Source: Solobacterium sp.
Lineage (GTDB): Bacteria > Bacillota_I > Bacilli_A > Erysipelotrichales > Erysipelotrichaceae
Length of the DNA: 9,670 bases
Direction: 5' to 3'
Assembly (NCBI GenBank): GCA_017536845.1
Contig: JAFWCP010000167.1
Location: forward strand, 1 to 9,670
The notes beneath the pieces were generated by a model. It searched no databases. It saw only the letters and a list, made by a program, of their open reading frames with translations, and was not told the DNA's origin. Made by a program: the position numbers and the translations under genes. Shown here in pieces: positions 1 to 8,278 of the stretch (positions are counted from its first letter, which is position 1; each line of letters opens with the position of its first letter).

Positions 1-712
1 CTATATCCTGCCGATCACGGACATCCAGTTCCTCTACGTTGATATAATCAAGCAAGTACTCGTCCTTGAAGGTGCTGATTGCCTTTAACGCCTGCTGTCC
101 GGCAGAAATAGTCCGCATAAAGTTGTTGGGCAGGCTGCCTTGGTGGTGGTAGTCATCAGCCGAAATGCTGTCTTCCAAAGCATCCACCGTCTGGTGTTCA
201 CTGGCGCACCGCCTGATGTAGAACAGTCTCTCGTCGAGATTTTTGACTTTTCTGAGAATTATCCTGTGATGCGTAAACCCTATATGCAGAAAGGCTTCCG
301 TTGGAAACTCTTTGAAATTTGGAACTTGTGAGTTCCAAATTGGCGTGATCGCCATTTCTGTATTTTTGGAACTTGTAAGTTCCAAAACCCCGGAAGCAGA
401 ATCGCCGATCTGATCATGTTGGCCTGCCACGTCCAGCATCTTCCATTCTTCATAAAATGTGCGCATATACCGCAGATTCCGAGAGGTAAAACCACGAAGT
501 CCGGGAAGCTCCTTGCCCAACTGATCGCTGATCGTTTCAATCGCGCCTTTTCCCCAGAATCCCTGTCTTGAGTTTTGGGAGATATACTTGCCGATCCCAT
601 AATAGAGCATGAGCTGTCGCTCATTCACCGTTTTTGCGGCCTCATACTGGCTTTCCAAAATCGCCGTCTTGATTACCTTTACGGCATCGTCATAGTTCTG
701 AATCTCGCTCAT
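1..712 (-). CDS. YhcG/DUF1016-type PD-(D/E)XK nuclease, N-terminal 237 residues (runs off the window)
   Basis: The frame is open without a stop from ATG 712-710 to the window edge. Residues 1-100 match the YhcG N-terminal helical domain: YYGIGKYIS, a GFWGKGAIETISDQLGKELPG stretch, then FTSRNLRYMRTFYEEW. The second half has the FTHHRIILRKVKNLDERLFYIRRC block, a SISADDYHHQGSLPNNF block, and FKDEYLLDYINVEELD, which opens the C-terminal nuclease domain. The catalytic PD-(D/E)XK residues would lie beyond position 1, so nuclease activity cannot be judged here. The ATG overlaps the TGA of the upstream gene (ATGA, 712-709) and is preceded by GGAGGG, so translation is probably coupled. Residues about 109-133 form a variable linker encoded over two DNA palindromes. 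Family members are predicted nucleases often found near restriction or mobile-element genes; their biological role is not settled. Confidence 0.88.
   Translation of the reverse strand, partial: MSEIQNYDDAVKVIKTAILESQYEAAKTVNERQLMLYYGIGKYISQNSRQGFWGKGAIETISDQLGKELPGLRGFTSRNLRYMRTFYEEWKMLDVAGQHDQIGDSASGVLELTSSKNTEMAITPIWNSQVPNFKEFPTEAFLHIGFTHHRIILRKVKNLDERLFYIRRCASEHQTVDALEDSISADDYHHQGSLPNNFMRTISAGQQALKAISTFKDEYLLDYINVEELDVRDRQDI
316..341. repeat. Perfect palindrome A inside the nuclease gene
   Basis: Arms AATTTGGAACT (316-326) and AGTTCCAAATT (331-341) are perfect 11-nt inverted repeats around a TGTG loop. Its 22-nt core differs from palindrome B at one base. It sits in the linker-coding part of the YhcG-type gene and encodes the residues around IWNSQVPNF. 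Confidence 0.85.
364..387. repeat. Perfect palindrome B inside the nuclease gene
   Basis: Arms TTTTGGAACTT (364-374) and AAGTTCCAAAA (377-387) are perfect 11-nt inverted repeats around a 2-nt GT loop. Its centre lies 47 bp from that of palindrome A. It encodes residues around VLELTSSKN, in a different codon phase from palindrome A although the DNA is almost the same. Confidence 0.85.
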
Positions 713-1635
713 ATTGCCCTCCAAGATTCCGATTCGTTTTCTTTCTTCTTCGCCCGGCTCTTATACACGTTATGCCGGTTCTTGCATTCATGGCTGCAAA
801 ACTCGTTGCTGGGACGGCTGGCTACAAAGACCTTCATGCAGTGCTTGCACAGCCGCAGCGGCGTCTTTTCGTCTGTCAGCATAAAACTGAACATCATCTG
901 AATACCAAGCAGCAGGGAGTGGAAATCCCAGACAATCGTCGGCTTGTCCAGAAGCTCTATATGGTAGCTCGGCGCGTTCCCGTCAAAGGCCGCCATGCTC
1001 TGACGGAACAGGTTCCGGGTATCCTCGTCGTTCGTATCATAATCCCCATAATACAGGAAGCTCGTGGAAAAGATGAAGATCCAGTCTGTGAACTGTTGTT
1101 TCAGCCAGTCATAGCGTTCCGCATATTCCCGCTGAAAGCCCATGTTGACCGCCATAGGCCGGTCGCTCATGGTCATGGCAAGGGCCATCATGGCCTTGTC
1201 GCCCTCAATGTTCCACATGGACTCGATCCCGCGCTTGACCACATCAGGCTTCTCAAAGGGGAAGAACAGGGCGAGGTATTCCACCGTATCCATGGACTCT
1301 GCTTTTATAAACGGGTTCTTCGGCAGATACACCGCCTCGTAATCCATGAACTTCGGCGTGGTGGGCAGCGCGGTCATCAGTCCGAACAGGCCATATTTTA
1401 CAGCAAAGTTTTGGATCGCCTTTTGGATATCTACGTCTGGCTTCTTGCTCATGCACATCCGCCCGATGTTTAACGCGTCCAGAACAAGCTGCTGCGCATC
1501 CCGCAACGGATCATAGATTCCCGGCTGTGCGTCTTTCGTGGGCGTTAAGTATAGCTTGCCGCCTTCGGCTTCCTTCCATTCGTAGCTGGAATACCGTACC
1601 CAGGACGAGCTGGTACGTTCAAACAAGGTGTTCAT
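709..1635 (-). CDS. 308-aa protein with C-terminal Cys4 zinc knuckle (DUF6076-like), operon partner of the YhcG-type nuclease
   Basis: The start ATG 1635-1633 follows GGAGGT at a 5-nt spacing. The first 250 residues show no fold I can name with confidence: a mixed, aromatic-rich body with an FFPFEKPDVVKRG segment near the middle and an IFIFSTSFLYYGDYD patch. There is no signal peptide, and the hydrophobic stretches look like core segments rather than membrane spans. The C-terminus has four cysteines, C263, C266, C280 and C284 (C-x2-C-x13-C-x3-C), followed by a basic KNRHNVYKSRAKKK tail. This resembles CGNR-type zinc fingers and suggests nucleic-acid binding (inference). From memory the whole protein resembles a Firmicutes family labelled DUF6076, which has no assigned function. 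Its TGA overlaps the next gene's ATG by 4 bp, and it has its own strong promoter, so the pair is a self-contained operon. Confidence 0.85.
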   Translation of the reverse strand: MNTLFERTSSSWVRYSSYEWKEAEGGKLYLTPTKDAQPGIYDPLRDAQQLVLDALNIGRMCMSKKPDVDIQKAIQNFAVKYGLFGLMTALPTTPKFMDYEAVYLPKNPFIKAESMDTVEYLALFFPFEKPDVVKRGIESMWNIEGDKAMMALAMTMSDRPMAVNMGFQREYAERYDWLKQQFTDWIFIFSTSFLYYGDYDTNDEDTRNLFRQSMAAFDGNAPSYHIELLDKPTIVWDFHSLLLGIQMMFSFMLTDEKTPLRLCKHCMKVFVASRPSNEFCSHECKNRHNVYKSRAKKKENESESWRAI

Positions 1636-1678
1636 GCGTCACCTCCGTGTAATCTGAATAAGTTAATACACTATTACT

Positions 1679-1707
1679 ATTATACTGGTCGATCTATGCC
1701 ACGTCAA
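1679..1707 (-). promoter_or_regulatory. Strong sigma-70/A promoter of the zinc-knuckle/nuclease operon
   Basis: On the minus strand, TTGACG (1702-1707) is followed by exactly 17 nt and a perfect TATAAT (1679-1684). The predicted start is near 1672, giving a leader of about 37 nt ending in GGAGGT. A short perfect inverted repeat, TAATA-CAC-TATTA (1664-1676), overlaps the predicted start site and could be an operator, though it is AT-rich and short. Confidence 0.8.
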
Positions 1708-1741
1708 GATTGTTCCTTCATTTTGGCTCTGTCGGAAAGGC

Positions 1742-1763
1742 AAAAAAGCAGGCCGAAGCCTGC
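1742..1763 (-). terminator. Intrinsic terminator of the GH2 gene
   Basis: On the minus strand, stem GCAGGC and GCCTGC encloses a stable TTCG tetraloop and is followed at once by six T (1747-1742). It lies about 36 bp past the GH2 stop codon and insulates the downstream operon, whose promoter starts about 35 bp further on. Confidence 0.85.
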
Positions 1764-1798
1764 CGGAAAACATCCAGCCGTATGCAGTTGTTCTGCTG

Positions 1799-3982
1799 TT
1801 ACTTTCTGATTTTGTTGAGTTTCGCGTTGAGCTCTCTTGCGAAATCTTCCGTATATTTATCACGCATGTAATTGAGGATGCGGATCAGTTTCATCGAACT
1901 GCCGGAAGCGTTTCTTTCATCGTTCATGATTTCAGGAACTTCCGCATCCAGCAGGGCTTTTGTCTTCGGGTTGGCGATCAGGTCATCCATGCTGTCTTCA
2001 AGAGAGTACACGGTCTTCATGAAATCCCCTTGCCCGTCCTCTGCCTTGAACCAGTTGGCGACATTGAATTCCGGATTCCGGTCCACAAAGATATAGGATG
2101 CTTCCGGTTCTTCCACCCGCTCAATCACGCATTCATCCCTGCATTCACCGCCGGATACACAAATTGTATTGGCACCCTTTTCCAGCCTGGCTTCAGCTTT
2201 GAAAAGTTCCCCTTCCTTTACCATTTCAACGGCTGTACCGCCGCATGCAAGCGTCAGGTGCTCAAGATTTGAAGCAGCGTAAACAGCTGTGGTTTCTTCC
2301 GCCCGTTTCGCATAGCGCTTCCCGCAGATATGGATGAAAGGTGCCTTGGTCCACATTGCCTTGTACACGTAATAGGCATCCTTGCACGTTCCGCGGTCAT
2401 AGGTGACAAGGCCTTTCCTGTTCAGACCCTTGCAGCCGCCTTCATCACGGATGGCCGAACCGAAATCAAACATATTCCAGACAAAGCTTCCCCAGACGCA
2501 TTCCGTATCCCTGACCTGCGGCCATACCGCGGCATGATACATGGTGGAGTATTCTTCACTGTAATCCTTGACATGCGGGGCTGAGGAATGGAAGCCGGTG
2601 GAACTGTCCACGCCATACTCAGTCATGCTGAGGGAGACGCCGGGATTGTCCTGATGGAATGTTTTGAACCAGTCCGCGTAATCATGCATGGTCCCGTAAT
2701 ACCAGCCGGCATACAGGTTGTAGCCGAGAATGTCGGTGATCCGGTTGAGCGGGCTGTCATTTTTGACAAAACCGATATTGGCGCAGGCAGATGGCCTTGA
2801 GGGATCCAGTTCATGGACCAGGTCGTTGAGTTCGCGCATCTTTTCGTAAAGCTCCGGATACTCACCGGTCATGGTCACTTCATTCTGGATGCCCCAGCAG
2901 AAGATGGAAGGATGGTGCTTCTGCTGCAGGAACAGCTCCTTCAGCATTGTCTTTGCGTTTTCAAGAACTTCCTCATTGCCCTTCGGCAGGCTGAGCATGG
3001 GAATCTCGGTCCAGGCCAGGATGCCGTATGCATCGCATAAATCATAGGTATGGTCAGGATGCTGGTAATGGGAAAGACGGACAGCATTGGCACCCATGTC
3101 ATAAATCAGCTTCATGTCCGTATCCATTTCCTTTTCGGAAACGGCATTGCCGCACCCGGCAAAGTCCTGGTGCTTGGCTACACCCTTCAGCTTGATCTGC
3201 TCGCCATTGAGGAAGGCACCGTGGTCCGGATCAAACCTGATGTCACGGAAGCCGATCTTCAGCGAAACCCGGTCATATTCTTTACCATCCTCCGTCAATA
3301 CAGCGACAAGCGTATAGAGGAAAGGATCCATACGCCCGTTCCAGAGATGCGGATTTTCCAGTTTCAGGACGGCATCGCAGCCTGCCTCTTCACATAAGAC
3401 TGTCTTTTCCCCGTCACGGATTTCATAGCGGATCAAAGGATGTTCCGTATTGACCGTACGGGCATGCAGCTTCACGGTTCCGTCCGGGTACGTTTCACAG
3501 TCAATGCCGCAGGAGCCGTAATACATCAGGTCAAAATGCTTCCGGCTGACCCTGACCAGGCTGACATCACGGTAAATACCGCCGTAGATGTTGAAATCAC
3601 CGATCTGCGGATTGAGGTCACTGTATTTCGTATTGTCGGTCAGGATGCTCAGCCTGTTGACGCCGTCCTTAAGTGCTTTGTCAAGTTCAAAGCGGAACCG
3701 GGCATAGCTGCCTCTGTGTTCGCCAAGATCAATGCCGTTGAGCCATGCCCTGCATACACCGTTGACGCCGGCAAGCTCCAGATACACGCACTCTTCCTCA
3801 TCACAATGGATCTCGAGTTCCTTCTGATACACCAGGATGCCGGCCTGAGTCGGATCGGCAATGTTCCAGCAATGCGGCAGATCCACCCTTGCGCATTCCG
3901 TTTTCGGCCATGCCGGTTCACTCTGCCTATCAGCAGCTTCGGCAAAATACCAGTTCTGATTGATCCGTTCTTCTTTTCTCAT
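1799..3982 (-). CDS. Glycoside hydrolase family 2 protein, probable cytoplasmic beta-galactosidase (727 aa)
   Basis: The start ATG 3982-3980 is chosen because GGAGGAG lies 6 nt upstream and the next residues (INQNWYF) begin a typical GH2 sugar-binding domain. Order: jelly-roll N-domain (about 1-165), Ig-like domain (to about 260), TIM barrel with GVAKHQDFAG, a C-terminal beta domain, and a roughly 75-residue helical tail like those of other Firmicutes GH2 enzymes. The catalytic acid/base is E368 in FCWGIQNEV and the nucleophile E455 in SMTEYGVD. No signal peptide is seen, so it should act on imported oligosaccharides. Residues N521 and K523 (LNRKG) fit the N-x-K pattern used by beta-glucuronidases, but many beta-galactosidases carry N-D-K at the same place, so substrate is open between beta-galactosides and beta-glucuronides. 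It is monocistronic, with its own candidate promoter and terminator and no transporter in view. Confidence 0.9.
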   Translation of the reverse strand: MRKEERINQNWYFAEAADRQSEPAWPKTECARVDLPHCWNIADPTQAGILVYQKELEIHCDEEECVYLELAGVNGVCRAWLNGIDLGEHRGSYARFRFELDKALKDGVNRLSILTDNTKYSDLNPQIGDFNIYGGIYRDVSLVRVSRKHFDLMYYGSCGIDCETYPDGTVKLHARTVNTEHPLIRYEIRDGEKTVLCEEAGCDAVLKLENPHLWNGRMDPFLYTLVAVLTEDGKEYDRVSLKIGFRDIRFDPDHGAFLNGEQIKLKGVAKHQDFAGCGNAVSEKEMDTDMKLIYDMGANAVRLSHYQHPDHTYDLCDAYGILAWTEIPMLSLPKGNEEVLENAKTMLKELFLQQKHHPSIFCWGIQNEVTMTGEYPELYEKMRELNDLVHELDPSRPSACANIGFVKNDSPLNRITDILGYNLYAGWYYGTMHDYADWFKTFHQDNPGVSLSMTEYGVDSSTGFHSSAPHVKDYSEEYSTMYHAAVWPQVRDTECVWGSFVWNMFDFGSAIRDEGGCKGLNRKGLVTYDRGTCKDAYYVYKAMWTKAPFIHICGKRYAKRAEETTAVYAASNLEHLTLACGGTAVEMVKEGELFKAEARLEKGANTICVSGGECRDECVIERVEEPEASYIFVDRNPEFNVANWFKAEDGQGDFMKTVYSLEDSMDDLIANPKTKALLDAEVPEIMNDERNASGSSMKLIRILNYMRDKYTEDFARELNAKLNKIRK

Positions 3983-4048
3983 ATGATTCTCCTCCAATAT
4001 CCCGTTTCTGAAAGCACCGGCCTGTTTCTTAAGCCCTGCTCTTCTTTC

Positions 4049-4076
4049 TTTATATTGTAAACGTTCATTGTCGGAA
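4049..4076 (-). promoter_or_regulatory. Candidate promoter of the GH2 gene
   Basis: On the minus strand, TTCCGA (4071-4076), 16 nt, then TATAAA (4049-4054). The -35 element is weak, as expected of a regulated sugar-utilisation gene. It lies downstream of the terminator of the preceding unit, so the gene needs a promoter in this interval. The leader would be about 60 nt. Confidence 0.4.
4056..4069. promoter_or_regulatory. Possible LacI/CcpA-type operator in the GH2 promoter
   Basis: The plus-strand sequence TGTAAACGTTCATT fits 12 of the 14 positions of the cre consensus TGWAANCGNTNWCA; the last two bases disagree. Its centre is the palindrome AACGTT. It sits between the proposed -35 and -10, where a bound repressor would block polymerase. 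The position supports a LacI-family site but the right arm is imperfect. Confidence 0.35.
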
Positions 4077-4121
4077 GCGATGACTTTTCTGAGCATTCGA
4101 CGCTTTGTATTTTCTTCCGGC

Positions 4122-4150
4122 AAAAGAAAAGACCCGAGAACTCTCAGGCC
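4122..4150 (-). terminator. Intrinsic terminator of the STAS/ATPase-like operon
   Basis: On the minus strand, GGCCTGA pairs with TCGGGTC, with two G-U pairs, around a GAGTTC loop and is followed by TTTTCTTTT (4130-4122). It lies about 65 bp after the stop codon of the 193-aa protein. Confidence 0.75.
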
Positions 4151-4213
4151 CGCTCAGTCTGTACTGTTTCAGCGCTGTCCGTCCACACGGCCGGATCGCT
4201 TTGCAGCATAGGA

Positions 4214-4795
4214 TCAGAATTCCTTTTCCACTGTAATTTCTACAACCGAATTGAGGATGCTGATGGTGACATCATCGGCGATGCTGGCGACGATGGACTT
4301 TTCCAGTTCGTCCCATACTTCCTTGCCGGATTCTGCCCTGAACCTCTTCAATGACCAGTCATAGGAACCCCCGATCGCATAGCCGCCCGGACTGCCCATG
4401 CTCGTCAGGCCCAGCGAAAGCATCGACGGGCCTTCTTCCTTCGGCAGCAGCGCTGCCCCGATCATGTCACGAAGCCTGCCCATGAAGCCTCTTGCCGCGG
4501 CGTTGACGCCCAGCGAGGAAACCGCCAGCAGCTGGGCCCGCATTTCCCTGGTCATGGTGACGTCGGATTTCAGATGGATGGCAAACTGCTTTCCTTCATG
4601 TTCCACCCAGTATTCTGCCTGGACATCACCGGCAATGCTGGCAAGCGTGCCGAACAGTTCTTCAGTCAGCAGCACCAGCCGCAGCTGTTCTTTTCTTTCC
4701 AGGCCGGCAACCTGGGCAAGCTCTTCGGTGAAGGCAAGCGCTTTCGCCATGCCTTCGCCTCTGCTTGTTACAATGATCTTAACCGTCGCAGTCAT
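4214..4795 (-). CDS. Degenerate anti-sigma-factor-like ATP-binding protein (193 aa)
   Basis: The ATG at 4795 follows a modest AGAGAG ribosome-binding site 18 bp after the STAS gene's stop. Residues 1-60 look like the start of a GHKL anti-sigma kinase (RsbW/SpoIIAB style): a beta strand, a helix, then LLTEELF at 42-48. Where the family's N-box normally has asparagine (as in EELFTN) this protein has T50, and no clear D-x-G-x-G G1 box follows. The middle has AAARGFMGRLRDMI (99-112), then a glycine-rich GLTSMGSPGGYAIGG loop (129-143) and a beta-rich C-terminus. ATP binding or kinase activity is therefore doubtful. Pairing with a STAS protein still supports a partner-switching role. From memory, similar STAS plus ATP-binding-like pairs occur in clostridia with no proven target. 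No sigma factor or phosphatase gene is adjacent. Confidence 0.7.
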   Translation of the reverse strand: MTATVKIIVTSRGEGMAKALAFTEELAQVAGLERKEQLRLVLLTEELFGTLASIAGDVQAEYWVEHEGKQFAIHLKSDVTMTREMRAQLLAVSSLGVNAAARGFMGRLRDMIGAALLPKEEGPSMLSLGLTSMGSPGGYAIGGSYDWSLKRFRAESGKEVWDELEKSIVASIADDVTISILNSVVEITVEKEF

Positions 4796-4813
4796 AAAAC
4801 TCTCTTCGCCGGT

Positions 4814-5113
4814 TTATTCAATGGTCAGAATGTCGCTGAAGCCGGTCACATCAAAGACTTCCATGATCATTTCATTGACGTTGACCACTTTCATTTCGCC
4901 CTGTTTGTTCATTGTCTTCTGCGTTGCAAGCAGAACACGAAGCCCGGCCGATGAAATGTATTCCAGCTTGGCAAGATCCAGGACAAGTTTCTTTGTCTCC
5001 GGAAGGATTTCCTTCAGCGTTTTTTCAAAATCTGCAGCGGTTGTTGTATCAAGACGGCCTTCCGGCATGACGACAGTCACGTCATCTTCCATTTTATATT
5101 CAGTGTTTAACAT
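4814..5113 (-). CDS. STAS-domain protein, anti-sigma factor antagonist type (99 aa)
   Basis: The whole protein is one STAS domain of usual length (about 100 aa). It shows the early strand VTVVMPEGRLDTTTA, the central strand KLVLDLAKLEYI, and the loop SSAGLRVLL. S54 or S55 corresponds to the serine phosphorylated in SpoIIAA/RsbV-like antagonists; S55 aligns best with the SpoIIAA site. In known systems the dephosphorylated antagonist binds the anti-sigma kinase and releases its target. Here the partner is probably the ATPase-like protein encoded 18 bp downstream. The start ATG has GGAGGA 8 nt upstream. Expression may come from a weak promoter at 5139-5167, or by readthrough of the strong terminator at 5171-5211. 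Confidence 0.9.
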   Translation of the reverse strand: MLNTEYKMEDDVTVVMPEGRLDTTTAADFEKTLKEILPETKKLVLDLAKLEYISSAGLRVLLATQKTMNKQGEMKVVNVNEMIMEVFDVTGFSDILTIE

Positions 5114-5138
5114 GATGCTCTTCCTCCTGCTATGTAAT

Positions 5139-5167
5139 ATTTTGTCACGTATTTTCTTTCCTGTCCA
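5139..5167 (-). promoter_or_regulatory. Candidate second promoter directly upstream of the STAS gene
   Basis: On the minus strand, TGGACA (5162-5167), 17 nt, then CAAAAT (5139-5144). The -35 matches consensus at five of six positions and the -10 at four. It begins just after the T-tract of the terminator at 5171-5211, where an independent STAS promoter would be needed if that terminator is efficient. Confidence 0.35.
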
Positions 5168-5170
5168 TCA

Positions 5171-5211
5171 GAAAAAAGAAGTCCGGCAGGCTCTTTTCGA
5201 ACCATGCCGGA
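5171..5211 (-). terminator. Strong intrinsic terminator between the upstream promoter and the STAS gene
   Basis: On the minus strand, TCCGGCA pairs with TGCCGGA. After one bulged base, GGTTC pairs with GAGCC around a GAAAA loop, followed by CTTCTTTTTTC. The 12-bp stem with a long T-tract is the best terminator in the window. It ends a transcript unit that contains no convincing gene. Confidence 0.85.
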
Positions 5212-5343
5212 AGATGTTCATACCACAATAAAAACCGTCCTTAAGCGGCCTGTCAGTGTGTTCAAAGACACAAATTGCATGCTGTGCATGTCTCATACGG
5301 GCTCATATGTCCCAGATCTTGCCGGTAAAGAAGGATCGGTTCT
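5171..5343 (-). ncRNA. Candidate small RNA or attenuated leader, about 170 nt
   Basis: The stretch begins at the predicted start of a strong promoter and ends at a strong terminator, with no ribosome-binding site plus ORF inside. Small local stems can be drawn: CATA/TATG (5294-5309), CATGC/GCATG (5278-5290) and TGTGT/ACACA (5257-5272). The 5' segment CCGGCA (5325-5320, minus strand) is complementary to TGCCGG in the 3' arm of the terminator, so an antiterminator fold is possible. I do not recognise it as a known riboswitch, T-box, SRP RNA, tmRNA or 6S RNA. This interval, with its flanking promoters and hairpins, fills the whole 318-bp gap between uvrA and the STAS gene. Confidence 0.5.
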
Positions 5344-5349
5344 GTTTAT

Positions 5350-5377
5350 ATAATACATCTGATCCAGCGGATGTCAA
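5350..5377 (-). promoter_or_regulatory. Strong sigma-70/A promoter in the uvrA-STAS intergenic region
   Basis: On the minus strand, a perfect TTGACA (5372-5377) is followed by 16 nt and TATTAT (5350-5355), which matches the -10 consensus at five of six positions. It lies after the uvrA hairpin. The predicted start is near 5343, about 230 nt from the STAS start codon, leaving an unusually long leader. Confidence 0.75.
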
Positions 5378-5400
5378 GAAGATTGTGATGCATCTTCAGA

Positions 5401-5428
5401 AATGCGGAGGCTTGCCAGCCTCCGCATT
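5401..5428 (-). terminator. Hairpin terminator at the end of the mutS-uvrA operon
   Basis: A perfect 12-bp stem, AATGCGGAGGCT with AGCCTCCGCATT around a 4-nt loop, begins 3 bp after the uvrA stop codon. The minus-strand T-run after it is short (ATTTCTG). The plus-strand side has a better run (ATTCTTTTA). No plus-strand gene is seen, so it most likely serves uvrA, perhaps also stabilising the mRNA end. Confidence 0.7.
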
Positions 5429-5431
5429 CTT

Positions 5432-8277
<2,846 letters not shown>

Positions 8278-8278
<1 letters not shown>

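Noticed and set aside
280..624. A 114-codon minus-strand ORF overlapping the nuclease gene
   Set aside because: It is in a different frame from the YhcG-type gene, whose protein matches its family across the whole stretch.
3983..4123. A 47-residue N-terminal extension of the GH2 protein from a TTG at 4123
   Set aside because: It starts beside the preceding terminator's T-tract, has no ribosome-binding site, has no GH2-like sequence and would include the good GGAGGAG site before 3982.
5182..5211. A GGTTCGAA motif resembling a tRNA T-arm
   Set aside because: The stem and loop sizes are wrong for a T-arm, no other tRNA arms are nearby, and the structure with its T-tract is a plain terminator.
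5168..5296. A 42-codon ORF in the leader RNA
   Set aside because: No ribosome-binding site precedes it, it runs through the terminator hairpin into the T-tract, and its composition is unremarkable.
5262..5306. A 14-residue cysteine-rich peptide (MSPYETCTACNLCL), possibly a leader peptide
   Set aside because: There is only a weak GGGA upstream and no cysteine-metabolism gene follows; an ORF this short arises easily by chance.
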